From: Thermoproteota archaeon
GTDB taxonomy: Archaea; Thermoproteota; Thermoprotei; Thermoproteales; Thermocladiaceae
Assembly: GCA_013153895.1 (NCBI GenBank)
Contig: JAADDN010000145.1
Coordinates: forward strand, 1 to 9,062
DNA: 9,062 bases
Direction: 5' to 3'
In this document: positions 1 to 5,809 of the stretch, in pieces
Layout of the letters: each line of letters opens with the position of its first letter
Numbering within the stretch: the first letter of the stretch is position 1
Notes under the pieces: model-generated
Seen by the model: only the letters and a program-made list of their open reading frames with translations
Databases searched by the model: none
What the model was told of the DNA's origin: nothing
Program-made: the position numbers and the translations under genes

Positions 1-29
1 GAGCTATTATTTCACGATATTAAGAGTAT

Positions 30-50
30 CAGAAAGAATTAAAGAGAATC
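30..50 (-). terminator. possible pyrimidine-rich terminator of the hydrogenase operon
   Basis: On the minus strand this stretch reads as a run of T and C residues shortly after the last gene of the operon and its trailing sRNA. Archaeal transcription often ends at U-rich tracts without a hairpin. The tract is broken by A residues, so this is a weak call based on position and composition only. Confidence 0.2.
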
Positions 51-63
51 TGTATGTTATTGA

Positions 64-113
64 TCAGTTTGGTGTAGCGTCTTCACGTTTCCGACCGGTC
101 CAACCTTCATCAT
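64..113 (-). ncRNA. box C/D guide sRNA (2'-O-methylation guide), 3' of the nitroreductase gene
   Basis: Read on the minus strand, the boxes are: C (ATGATGA) at 113-107, D' variant (CGGA) at 93-90, C' (GTGAAGA) at 86-80 and D (CTGA) at 67-64. The guide between C and D' is 13 nt (AGGTTGGACCGGT). The guide between C' and D is 12 nt (CGCTACACCAAA), the spacing required by archaeal dual-guide sRNAs. By the rule that the methylated base pairs with the fifth guide base upstream of D or D', both guides would modify a G. I could not place either target in rRNA or tRNA from memory. Box C starts at the base after the TAA stop of the nitroreductase gene on the same strand, so the RNA is probably cut out of the operon's mRNA tail. 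Such RNAs bind L7Ae, Nop5 and fibrillarin. The layout is identical, spacer by spacer, to the sRNA at 7691-7740, which supports both calls. Confidence 0.8.
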
Positions 114-806
114 TTATCTTCTATTCTTCTCGTAGTATGTTATAACTTTTTTCAATATTTCTATTGCTCTTGTCTTGTCTGCTATTCTTGTTCTTGGTAC
201 TCCTATTGCTACTACGTATAGTGGTTTTTCTGTTGGTTCTGTACATGTTATCTCTTTTATCTCGTCGTCGTAGAATGCTCCTATTGCTACTGCTCCTAGT
301 CCCATTCCTGTTGCTTGTAGATATATGTTTTGGCATGCGTGTCCTGCTTCAAACATTACATACTGTACTCCTCTTGTACCATAGTATGTGCAGGTTCTTT
401 CAAATACTGCTGTTATTACTATGTTTACGGAAGCATCGTATACCCATTTCTGGTCTAGGCAGGCGTGGTACATGTGTGATCTGTAGTCTCCTGGTCTTAC
501 TAGTGCTATTGAGTGTGTCTCAACTATGTACTTGTATACTCCTGGTTCTAGTTCTCTTACGCCTCCTGTTGGTACTACTGCATATATGTTTAATGGATAT
601 GTAGCTCCAGCGCTTGGGCAGGTTCGGAAGCCGTGGTATGGTTCTGATATTCCTTGTGCTGACCATAGTAACTGTGATAGCATTTCTATGCTTATTGATG
701 CTCCACGTATGAAGTCTCTTATACTTCTTCTAAGTATGATCGCTTCTTCTAGTGTTAATGCACCTATCAGCTTAGGATATGGTAGATGTATTATCTTCCT
801 GTACAT
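114..806 (-). CDS. SagB-type FMN-dependent nitroreductase family oxidoreductase
   Basis: A 230-residue, single-domain nitroreductase-fold flavoprotein. The N-terminal RRSIRDF motif (residues 26-32) and the segment RTCPSAGATYPL (61-72) are the FMN-phosphate and flavin-contacting signatures of the SagB/ThcOx-like subfamily. A second conserved block, ATGMGLGAVAIGAF (165-178), forms the other side of the flavin site. The length fits stand-alone archaeal members, which usually lack the cyclodehydratase partners of peptide-modifying SagB; none are seen here. It is the last gene of the hydrogenase/CooS operon, 16 bp after the small-subunit gene, with no promoter between. It is therefore probably co-expressed and may pass electrons from H2 or ferredoxin to an unknown acceptor; that role is inference. 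No clear ribosome binding site precedes the ATG. Family assignment is firm, substrate unknown. Confidence 0.9.
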   Translation of the reverse strand: MYRKIIHLPYPKLIGALTLEEAIILRRSIRDFIRGASISIEMLSQLLWSAQGISEPYHGFRTCPSAGATYPLNIYAVVPTGGVRELEPGVYKYIVETHSIALVRPGDYRSHMYHACLDQKWVYDASVNIVITAVFERTCTYYGTRGVQYVMFEAGHACQNIYLQATGMGLGAVAIGAFYDDEIKEITCTEPTEKPLYVVAIGVPRTRIADKTRAIEILKKVITYYEKNRR

Positions 807-822
807 AGGTTTACTTAGAGGT

Positions 823-1281
823 CTATGTTAAGCTGGAAATAAGATTCGGATAACTATGCAAAAGTTGCACTAGAACCTTCTCCACATCCTCAGGTCTAAC
901 AGGACAACCTGTCACATATGTTACAGATCTGTAACGTATCTTAAATCCACGTGATACTAGTTCACTCAGAAACATGTCCCAGCCACCACAGACCATGTAA
1001 GAGTCATACCATATTCCACCACCACATGCACACGAACCTAGGACTATCACGTGACCTAGATCAACTTCTCCACCAATCTTCTCAAGATCTCTAATGATCC
1101 TACATAGATTACCTAGAGTTCCAGGTCCTGTAACTATCGTAATATCGTAGCTTCTACTTCTTATACCATGATCAGGATTTGGAAGCTCTCTACCAATCTT
1201 CTCCATTACTCTGACAACTCCAGCTAGAAGCTCAATATCACAACCATTACATCCACCTAAGTTAAGGTAGAGAAGTTTCAT
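823..1281 (-). CDS. [NiFe]-hydrogenase small subunit, group 4 / NuoB-like
   Basis: A 152-residue protein of the NuoB/EchC/CooL/HycG family, which carries the [4Fe-4S] cluster next to the NiFe site and takes electrons to or from the active site. The cluster ligands are visible: C11 and C14 in GGCNGCDIE, C84 (or C86) in GSCACGGG, and C126 in TGCPVRPE. The length is typical of the compact group 4 type and lacks the C-terminal clusters of periplasmic uptake hydrogenases. There is no signal peptide, so it is cytoplasmic. The ATG overlaps the stop of the ferredoxin gene by 4 bp (ATGA), and a perfect GGTGA ribosome binding site (AAGGTGAG) lies about 8 nt upstream, which fixes the start. The usual PGCPPRPE motif is TGCPVRPE here, a modest divergence. 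NuoB itself is excluded by the intact NiFe-binding large subunit in the same operon. Confidence 0.93.
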   Translation of the reverse strand: MKLLYLNLGGCNGCDIELLAGVVRVMEKIGRELPNPDHGIRSRSYDITIVTGPGTLGNLCRIIRDLEKIGGEVDLGHVIVLGSCACGGGIWYDSYMVCGGWDMFLSELVSRGFKIRYRSVTYVTGCPVRPEDVEKVLVQLLHSYPNLISSLT

Positions 1282-1682
1282 AACTCTCTCACCTTCTCTA
1301 TAACCTTCAAAACATTTCCAAGCCTACATCTCTCACATTTTAAATCAATCTTCAAGACTTTACTAGAGAGGTGAGATACGATGTTCGAGCTATATGGAAC
1401 ATATCTACTACATGATACACATCTAGCAGTATCTAACTCATGAACTATGAATAGCTTGTTTAGAGAGTTAGCTATCATAGAATATTCACCTCCTACAGAT
1501 AATGCACCAGTAGGACAGTTATCTACACAGTAGCAACATCTTATACATCTAGCAACATTATGAATCCAAATTATCTTACCTTCTCGTTCTTCAACTTTTA
1601 TGGAGTCTGTTGGACAGACATTACTACATGCACCACATCCAATACATTTCTCTGGGTCGTGTACTGGGTATCCTCTCACCAT
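1278..1682 (-). CDS. HycF/EchF-like 2x[4Fe-4S] ferredoxin subunit of hydrogenase
   Basis: A 134-residue electron-transfer subunit. Two classic [4Fe-4S] motifs are seen: C13-x2-C16-x2-C19-x3-C23-P and C46-x2-C49-x2-C52-x3-C56-P. The C-terminal third has two further cysteine pairs, C88-x2-C91 and C116-x2-C119, which fit the small metal-binding tail found in HycF/EchF/MbhN-type subunits. NuoI proteins normally lack this tail. The protein should link the small-subunit cluster to ferredoxin partners, probably the CooF-like protein of the same operon. The start is well supported: AAGGTGAG sits a few bases upstream of the ATG, and the gene overlaps the large-subunit gene by 7 bp and the small-subunit gene by 4 bp. 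All eight cluster cysteines are present and nothing looks degraded. Confidence 0.92.
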   Translation of the reverse strand: MVRGYPVHDPEKCIGCGACSNVCPTDSIKVEEREGKIIWIHNVARCIRCCYCVDNCPTGALSVGGEYSMIANSLNKLFIVHELDTARCVSCSRYVPYSSNIVSHLSSKVLKIDLKCERCRLGNVLKVIEKVREL

Positions 1683-3241
1683 TTTCTCACCTTTACAAGC
1701 CTATCCGTACATGATAGGCATGGGTCTAAGCTTGCTATAATTATAGGAGCATTCTTAGGAGACTCTCCGATGAGTATTCTCTTAAGTACTGCAAGATTAG
1801 CATATGTTGGTGCTCTCACTTTCCACCTATAGAGCTTAGAGTCGTGACCTGTAATTATGAAGTGCACGTTCTCTCCTCGTGGAGCTTCTGTCATACCTAC
1901 ACCTATCTTTCCAGGGTTAGAGTAATATTCTGCTCTTATCTCACCATTAACGAGCTCTCTTCTAGACAGGACCTGCTCAATTATCCTTATACTCTGTATA
2001 GTCTCTTCATATCTCACAACGATTCTAGCATACGTATCTCCACTATCCATAACAGGAACTTCGAAGTCTACCATATCGTAAGCTGCGTATGGTAGATCTC
2101 TCCTCACATCATAGTCTATTCCTGAAGCTCTTGCAACAGGACCGACCGCGCCTAGCTTATGAGCATCATCTTTTGGTAGAACTCCAACTTCCTTCAGCTT
2201 CTTCACGTTCTCAGACTCTGCAAGTCTATCAAGAACTTTCTCGACATCTTTCAACTTCTCTACAAGCTCTCTCACAGTTCTAACCTGCTCTAGAGTGAAG
2301 CCATATCTCACTCCTCCAATAATGTTGAGACCATACATCTTCCTATTTCCTACAAGCACATCACATGCGTTCATTACAAGCTCACGATACCTCAGTAATT
2401 CTAGGAAGATGTCTCTGAGACCTACAGCATATGCTACGAGTGCCAGGAGGAGCAGATGACTTTCTATTCTCTCAAGCTCGAGCATTAAAGTCCTCTCAAG
2501 CCTCGCTCTCTCAGGAACATCTATGTTGAGAGCAGACTCCACAGCCTGGCAGTAAGCTGTAGAGTGAGTAAAACCACATATACCACATATTCTCTCAGCT
2601 ATGAACGGTACCTGCTCCATCTTTAACCTAGACTCACCAACCTTCTCAATACCACGATTAATGTATGAGCCAACATATAGAACATCAACTATCCTATTAC
2701 CAACAACCTTCACAAGAAAATCCTCATGCTCATAAAAGAATGGATGATGAGGATCAACCTCCACAAACCCCTCCTTCTCAACCAGTTTACATGACGCTAA
2801 GCTACATAATCTAACATCATGCTTGAAATCCTTACGTAGAGGTCTAATATTGCTTGGAACACCCCAGTGAAGTATGAATCTATCGGATATAGGTAGACTA
2901 GTCTTGAAACCTAGCAGATCATATGCCTCATACTCACACCATTCTGCTGCTGGAAGTATATCATGTACACGAGGAGCATCCTCATTCTCGTTAATTAGTA
3001 CTCTAAGTACTAGCTTTGTTCTTGGTCTAGTAAGTATGTATATTAAAGCTAACCTTCCTTCACTAAGTCCACTATAGTCAACTCCTACACATGTTGCGAA
3101 GTGTAGACCCTTCTCCAACACTAGACATCTTACGACATCTCTTATCTCTGACTTGTCAAGATCTATTAGTAAAGTATCTTCACGTAGTCTAGCTACTCTG
3201 CTAGGCGTTATATTACACTCCTCGAGTACCTTTATGACCAT
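1676..3241 (-). CDS. group 4 [NiFe]-hydrogenase large subunit, NuoC-NuoD fusion (HycE/HyfG-like)
   Basis: A 521-residue protein with two domains. Residues 1-145 match the 30-kDa NuoC-type domain, with the signature E-x-E-A-Y-D-L-L-G-F (103-112) and IRPLRKDF (132-139). Residues 155-521 match the NuoD/HycE large subunit. Both NiFe ligand pairs are intact: C219 and C222 in ERICGICGFTH, and C508 and C511 in DPCLSCTDR. It is therefore a true hydrogenase and not a complex I subunit. Only seven residues follow the TDR motif, so the C-terminal extension that maturation proteases remove is very short or absent. The same fusion occurs in formate hydrogenlyase (HycE). The gene overlaps the CooS stop codon by 10 bp, implying coupled translation and a shared complex. 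No hydrogenase maturation gene (hypA-F, protease) and no membrane partner subunit lies in the window. Confidence 0.95.
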   Translation of the reverse strand: MVIKVLEECNITPSRVARLREDTLLIDLDKSEIRDVVRCLVLEKGLHFATCVGVDYSGLSEGRLALIYILTRPRTKLVLRVLINENEDAPRVHDILPAAEWCEYEAYDLLGFKTSLPISDRFILHWGVPSNIRPLRKDFKHDVRLCSLASCKLVEKEGFVEVDPHHPFFYEHEDFLVKVVGNRIVDVLYVGSYINRGIEKVGESRLKMEQVPFIAERICGICGFTHSTAYCQAVESALNIDVPERARLERTLMLELERIESHLLLLALVAYAVGLRDIFLELLRYRELVMNACDVLVGNRKMYGLNIIGGVRYGFTLEQVRTVRELVEKLKDVEKVLDRLAESENVKKLKEVGVLPKDDAHKLGAVGPVARASGIDYDVRRDLPYAAYDMVDFEVPVMDSGDTYARIVVRYEETIQSIRIIEQVLSRRELVNGEIRAEYYSNPGKIGVGMTEAPRGENVHFIITGHDSKLYRWKVRAPTYANLAVLKRILIGESPKNAPIIIASLDPCLSCTDRLVKVRKW

Positions 3242-5064
3242 CCTAATCGCCTTCTCTTCTCCTCTACAGCTTCAGATAGGACTTTTACAGCTCTTGATGG
3301 TTCAACCTCTATGAATAGTTTTCCTCCAGTTAACTTATCAAGCTTCTCTTCTAACCATTCTTTCACAAACTTACTACCTAGTATTGGTAATCTAACACCA
3401 GAATGTACTACTACTCCACTAGCAGCCATACCGAACATTAGTGCTATTATCTCCTCAGCCATTGGTTCAGGAGCTGATGCTACTATAGGCATCTTATTGA
3501 AAGGTATCTTCAAGATCTCAGAAAGTTCTACAAGAAGACGCATTATTCTTGCATTATCTGCACATCCTCCAAATGAGAGACATGGTGGAATGTTGTACTC
3601 TGCACAGAACTTTGATAATCCTTCACCAGCTAGCTGCCTAGCCTCAGGTTTTAGTAGTCCAGCTAGACCAGCAGCAACATTCCAACATCCTGTACCTAGT
3701 ACTAGAATATTGTTCTTTATTAGTCCTCTAGTTACCTCAACATGACCATAATTGTGCACTACTTTAGGTGTCGTACATCCGAAGACTATTGCTATTCCTC
3801 TAATCGTTCCATCCCTTAGAGCATTAGCGAGAGGTTCTAGAGATCCCTTGAGGTATGATCTTAATGCTTCTACTGACCATCCTATCATTGCTTGTTCAGG
3901 AGGTGTTCTAGGTGTGAACATCTTCTCCTCCTTCCTGTTCTTGAAGTTCTCTATAGCCATCTTCACTATCTTCTTCAAAGCTTCAGACATGTTTTCTGGA
4001 GTAACTTCTACATGTTCAGCACCTCTTACCTTACCTATGTGACTAGTCGTCACAAGTTTTGTATGATATCTCTTACATGCGTCAACTATGCCCTGCATTG
4101 TGCATAAGTAATCTACTACAAATAGCTCAACCATTCCAGTAGATAGTACTACCTCGCTCATCATGAAGTTAGCTGGTACTAGAACATTTACTCCAAGAGC
4201 ATTCACGTTAATTGCTTCCTGCTCCATCTCTTTGCTCTTTGCAATCTCTACAAGCTTCTTCAATAATGGTCTCTTAGCTATTCTAACAACAATGTTAACA
4301 TAATCCTCACTTATTGCTCTTGGACCCATAGGTCCCTTTCTTGGACTAGGAGTTCCTGATAGAACGTCCTGTAGAGCATATGCTAAGTATGCGCTAACCC
4401 ATAATGCGTATAGTCCAATCTTGAGTGAGTGTATTAGAAGATCTTCAGGATCTGTGCTAACTCCCTCATGAGTCTTATGTAGTGACTCAACTATCTCTCG
4501 AAGAACACCTCTAAACTTAAGTCCAAGTCCTGTAAACACCTCTCTTATCTCACTAGGAACATTTCTCTCAAATATTCTAGACCTCGTTACTGATCCCATG
4601 TCTCTAGAAACTTCTTCTACAACCTCTGCAGCAAGCTTGATATCATCCTTACCCTGTGTATCAATATCTAAAAGCTTAGCAAGCTCTTCAAGTCTAGCTC
4701 TATCAGCTATCGTCAGATCCTTACACTTACCTTCAACTACAGCATAAGCATAATCGAGGAGCTCCATAGTTAGGTCAGTGTATGATGATGCTCCAGCACA
4801 GACGTGTCTAAGTAAGCCTCTAGCTACTATCGTGTCAGAATCTACACCACAGGAGCCTCTACTAGCACCTTCACCGAAGGGATCGATCCTGCAGGGACCT
4901 ATGAGACAATGTCTACAACATATTCCGAGAAGACCAAACCCACATTGAGGTTCCTGACTTGAGAATCTGTGCCATATCGTCTCAACACCATCCTGAAGAG
5001 CCTTCTCAAGAAGCTCACGTGTGACTCTATCTATCGTGGCTTTAGAAGGATCAATGTTTGACAT
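3232..5064 (-). CDS. cooS: divergent CooS-family Ni,Fe carbon monoxide dehydrogenase homologue with altered C-cluster site
   Basis: A 610-residue protein, near the usual CooS length. The electron-transfer clusters are complete: C41 and C49 fit the D cluster, and C50, C53, C58 and C72 the B cluster (QCGFGLLGICCRHC, then GPCRIDPFG). Compared with Carboxydothermus CODH-II as I remember it, four of the six C-cluster ligands remain: C321 (VDYLC), C430 (FGC), C460 (GTGC) and C501 (GGC). The histidine of VHGHNP is lost (VVRIAKRP, 259-266). The GICCTGNE segment with its cysteine is deleted between V294 and P297. The catalytic lysine of MHEK is E538 (MAEE). The proton-relay histidines near residues 92-105 are also gone. 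Ordinary CO oxidation is therefore doubtful. Other CooS paralogues with altered sites, such as CODH-V, are known. No cooC nickel-insertion gene is nearby. The gene follows the cooF-like gene by 41 bp and overlaps the hydrogenase gene. Confidence 0.92.
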   Translation of the reverse strand: MSNIDPSKATIDRVTRELLEKALQDGVETIWHRFSSQEPQCGFGLLGICCRHCLIGPCRIDPFGEGASRGSCGVDSDTIVARGLLRHVCAGASSYTDLTMELLDYAYAVVEGKCKDLTIADRARLEELAKLLDIDTQGKDDIKLAAEVVEEVSRDMGSVTRSRIFERNVPSEIREVFTGLGLKFRGVLREIVESLHKTHEGVSTDPEDLLIHSLKIGLYALWVSAYLAYALQDVLSGTPSPRKGPMGPRAISEDYVNIVVRIAKRPLLKKLVEIAKSKEMEQEAINVNALGVNVLVPANFMMSEVVLSTGMVELFVVDYLCTMQGIVDACKRYHTKLVTTSHIGKVRGAEHVEVTPENMSEALKKIVKMAIENFKNRKEEKMFTPRTPPEQAMIGWSVEALRSYLKGSLEPLANALRDGTIRGIAIVFGCTTPKVVHNYGHVEVTRGLIKNNILVLGTGCWNVAAGLAGLLKPEARQLAGEGLSKFCAEYNIPPCLSFGGCADNARIMRLLVELSEILKIPFNKMPIVASAPEPMAEEIIALMFGMAASGVVVHSGVRLPILGSKFVKEWLEEKLDKLTGGKLFIEVEPSRAVKVLSEAVEEKRRRLGWS

Positions 5065-5079
5065 GGTAATCTACCATGT
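5061..5079. promoter_or_regulatory. perfect palindrome (operator or RNA hairpin) over the cooS start codon
   Basis: ACATGGTA and TACCATGT are exact reverse complements separated by three bases. The right-hand copy on the mRNA contains the cooS ATG (5064-5062). As DNA it resembles a dimeric regulator's operator. As RNA it would form an 8-bp hairpin with a 3-nt loop that buries the start codon. An upstream AT-rich element at 5091-5098 would place a transcription start inside the palindrome. Confidence 0.55.
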
Positions 5080-5090
5080 AATGATTCTAA

Positions 5091-5098
5091 ATATTATA
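5091..5098 (-). promoter_or_regulatory. possible internal TATA box for cooS
   Basis: On the minus strand this reads TATAATAT (5098-5091), about 26 nt upstream of the centre of the palindrome at 5061-5079, the normal archaeal TATA-to-start distance. It lies in the only sizeable gap between genes of this operon (5065-5104). It could give cooS and the hydrogenase genes a promoter of their own. AT-rich gaps easily produce such matches, so confidence is low. Confidence 0.3.
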
Positions 5099-5104
5099 TC
5101 AGTA

Positions 5105-5620
5105 CTACCTCTCAAGTAGCGCCTTAACTATCTTCTCACGAAGTCTCTCACGTGCAAGCTCTGTCTCAGTAATAAACATTAATGCACCTGTTGGACAAGC
5201 TTCAACACATGCAGGTCTTCTACCACTTCTCACTCTATCAATACATATGTCACACTTAATTACTACCCTAAGCTCAGGTATGAGGCGTGGATGAGCTATT
5301 GGGCATACTAATGTACATAATCTACATCCAATACACCTAGAAGGATTATGAAGAACGTAACCACTCTCATCTCTATACATAGCTCCTGTAGGACACACAG
5401 CAACACATGGAGCATCATCACAGTGTCTACATGTTATAGGAACATTTAAATCATCAACCTTATACACCCTTATCCTAGGTCTAGGACTAGGTCTCTCATA
5501 TATAGCTGAGAAGAGATCCTTAGACGTAGAATGCTCAACTGCACAAGCTATCTCACAAGAACGACATCCAACACATCTAGAGACATCAAACATCACTATA
5601 GGTCGAGACATGAAGCTCAC
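5105..5620 (-). CDS. cooF: CooF-like ferredoxin with four [4Fe-4S] clusters
   Basis: A 171-residue polyferredoxin of the CooF/HycB/DmsB-like family. Sixteen cysteines make four clusters: C16/19/22/26, C64/67/72/76, C96/99/102/106 and C123/126/138/142. The second and fourth groups show the longer spacing (CRHCDDAPCVAVC, then CDICID with later CVEACP) typical of this family. In CO-oxidising systems CooF carries electrons from CooS to a hydrogenase, and its place just before cooS in this operon supports that link. No signal peptide or membrane anchor is seen. The start is GTG at 5620, placed about 26 nt from a TATA box, which fits a leaderless mRNA. An in-frame ATG three codons later (5611) is an alternative. 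It is the first gene of the operon. Confidence 0.9.
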   Translation of the reverse strand: MSFMSRPIVMFDVSRCVGCRSCEIACAVEHSTSKDLFSAIYERPSPRPRIRVYKVDDLNVPITCRHCDDAPCVAVCPTGAMYRDESGYVLHNPSRCIGCRLCTLVCPIAHPRLIPELRVVIKCDICIDRVRSGRRPACVEACPTGALMFITETELARERLREKIVKALLER

Positions 5621-5643
5621 TGATATTATACTATGATAAAAGA

Positions 5644-5650
5644 TTTATAA
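5644..5650. promoter_or_regulatory. shared TATA-like element of two divergent operons
   Basis: TTTATAA on the plus strand and TTATAAA on the minus strand. Read leftward it lies about 26 nt from the GTG start of the cooF-like gene. Read rightward it is preceded by a purine-rich AAAAGA resembling a BRE and lies about 34 nt before the ATG at 5681. The whole gap between the divergent starts is 60 bp, leaving little room for two separate core promoters. The AT-rich TATAATTAAT at 5661-5670 is a possible second element. Confidence 0.5.
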
Positions 5651-5680
5651 GCTAGATCACTATAATTAATCTCGGTAAGT

Positions 5681-5803
5681 ATGGGCGGGAGACAGAGAAC
5701 ATCACTATTCCTCACAAGTGAGGAGGAAGAGAGAAAGCTTGGAGGAAAGGTAAGCACAAAGGAGGAAGAATCAAGAAAGCAGCAGGCTAAAAAGAAGAAG
5801 TAA
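5681..5803 (+). CDS. small charged protein, 40 residues, unrecognised
   Basis: An ATG-to-TAA frame of 40 codons that begins MGGRQRTSLFLTSEEEERK and ends in a run of lysines. It is almost entirely hydrophilic, has a Glu/Lys/Arg-rich middle and would be disordered or RNA-binding. It lies directly downstream of a good archaeal promoter element and 6 bp before the SPOUT methyltransferase gene, so it could be the first gene of that operon. The MGG start and Lys-rich ending recall the N-terminal tail of archaeal ribosomal protein S25e, but the globular part of S25e is absent, so I do not assign it. It may also be leader sequence without a protein product. No strong ribosome binding site is seen. 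Confidence 0.45.
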   Translation: MGGRQRTSLFLTSEEEERKLGGKVSTKEEESRKQQAKKKK

Positions 5804-5809
5804 TCATAG

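Noticed and set aside
2..142. Plus-strand frame open from the left edge, ending inside the nitroreductase gene, and a shorter one ending at 42
   Set aside because: The longer frame runs antisense through the box C/D sRNA and 29 bp into the nitroreductase. Both are too short to judge and show no recognisable motif.
164..604. Plus-strand open frame rich in leucine and valine, opposite the nitroreductase gene
   Set aside because: Its composition is an artefact of the complementary strand of an A-rich coding gene, and the minus-strand frame has clear nitroreductase motifs.
2739..2800. ATGATGA inside the large-subunit gene as a box C
   Set aside because: No D box at usable distance. It is explained by codons for the conserved HPFFYEHED region.
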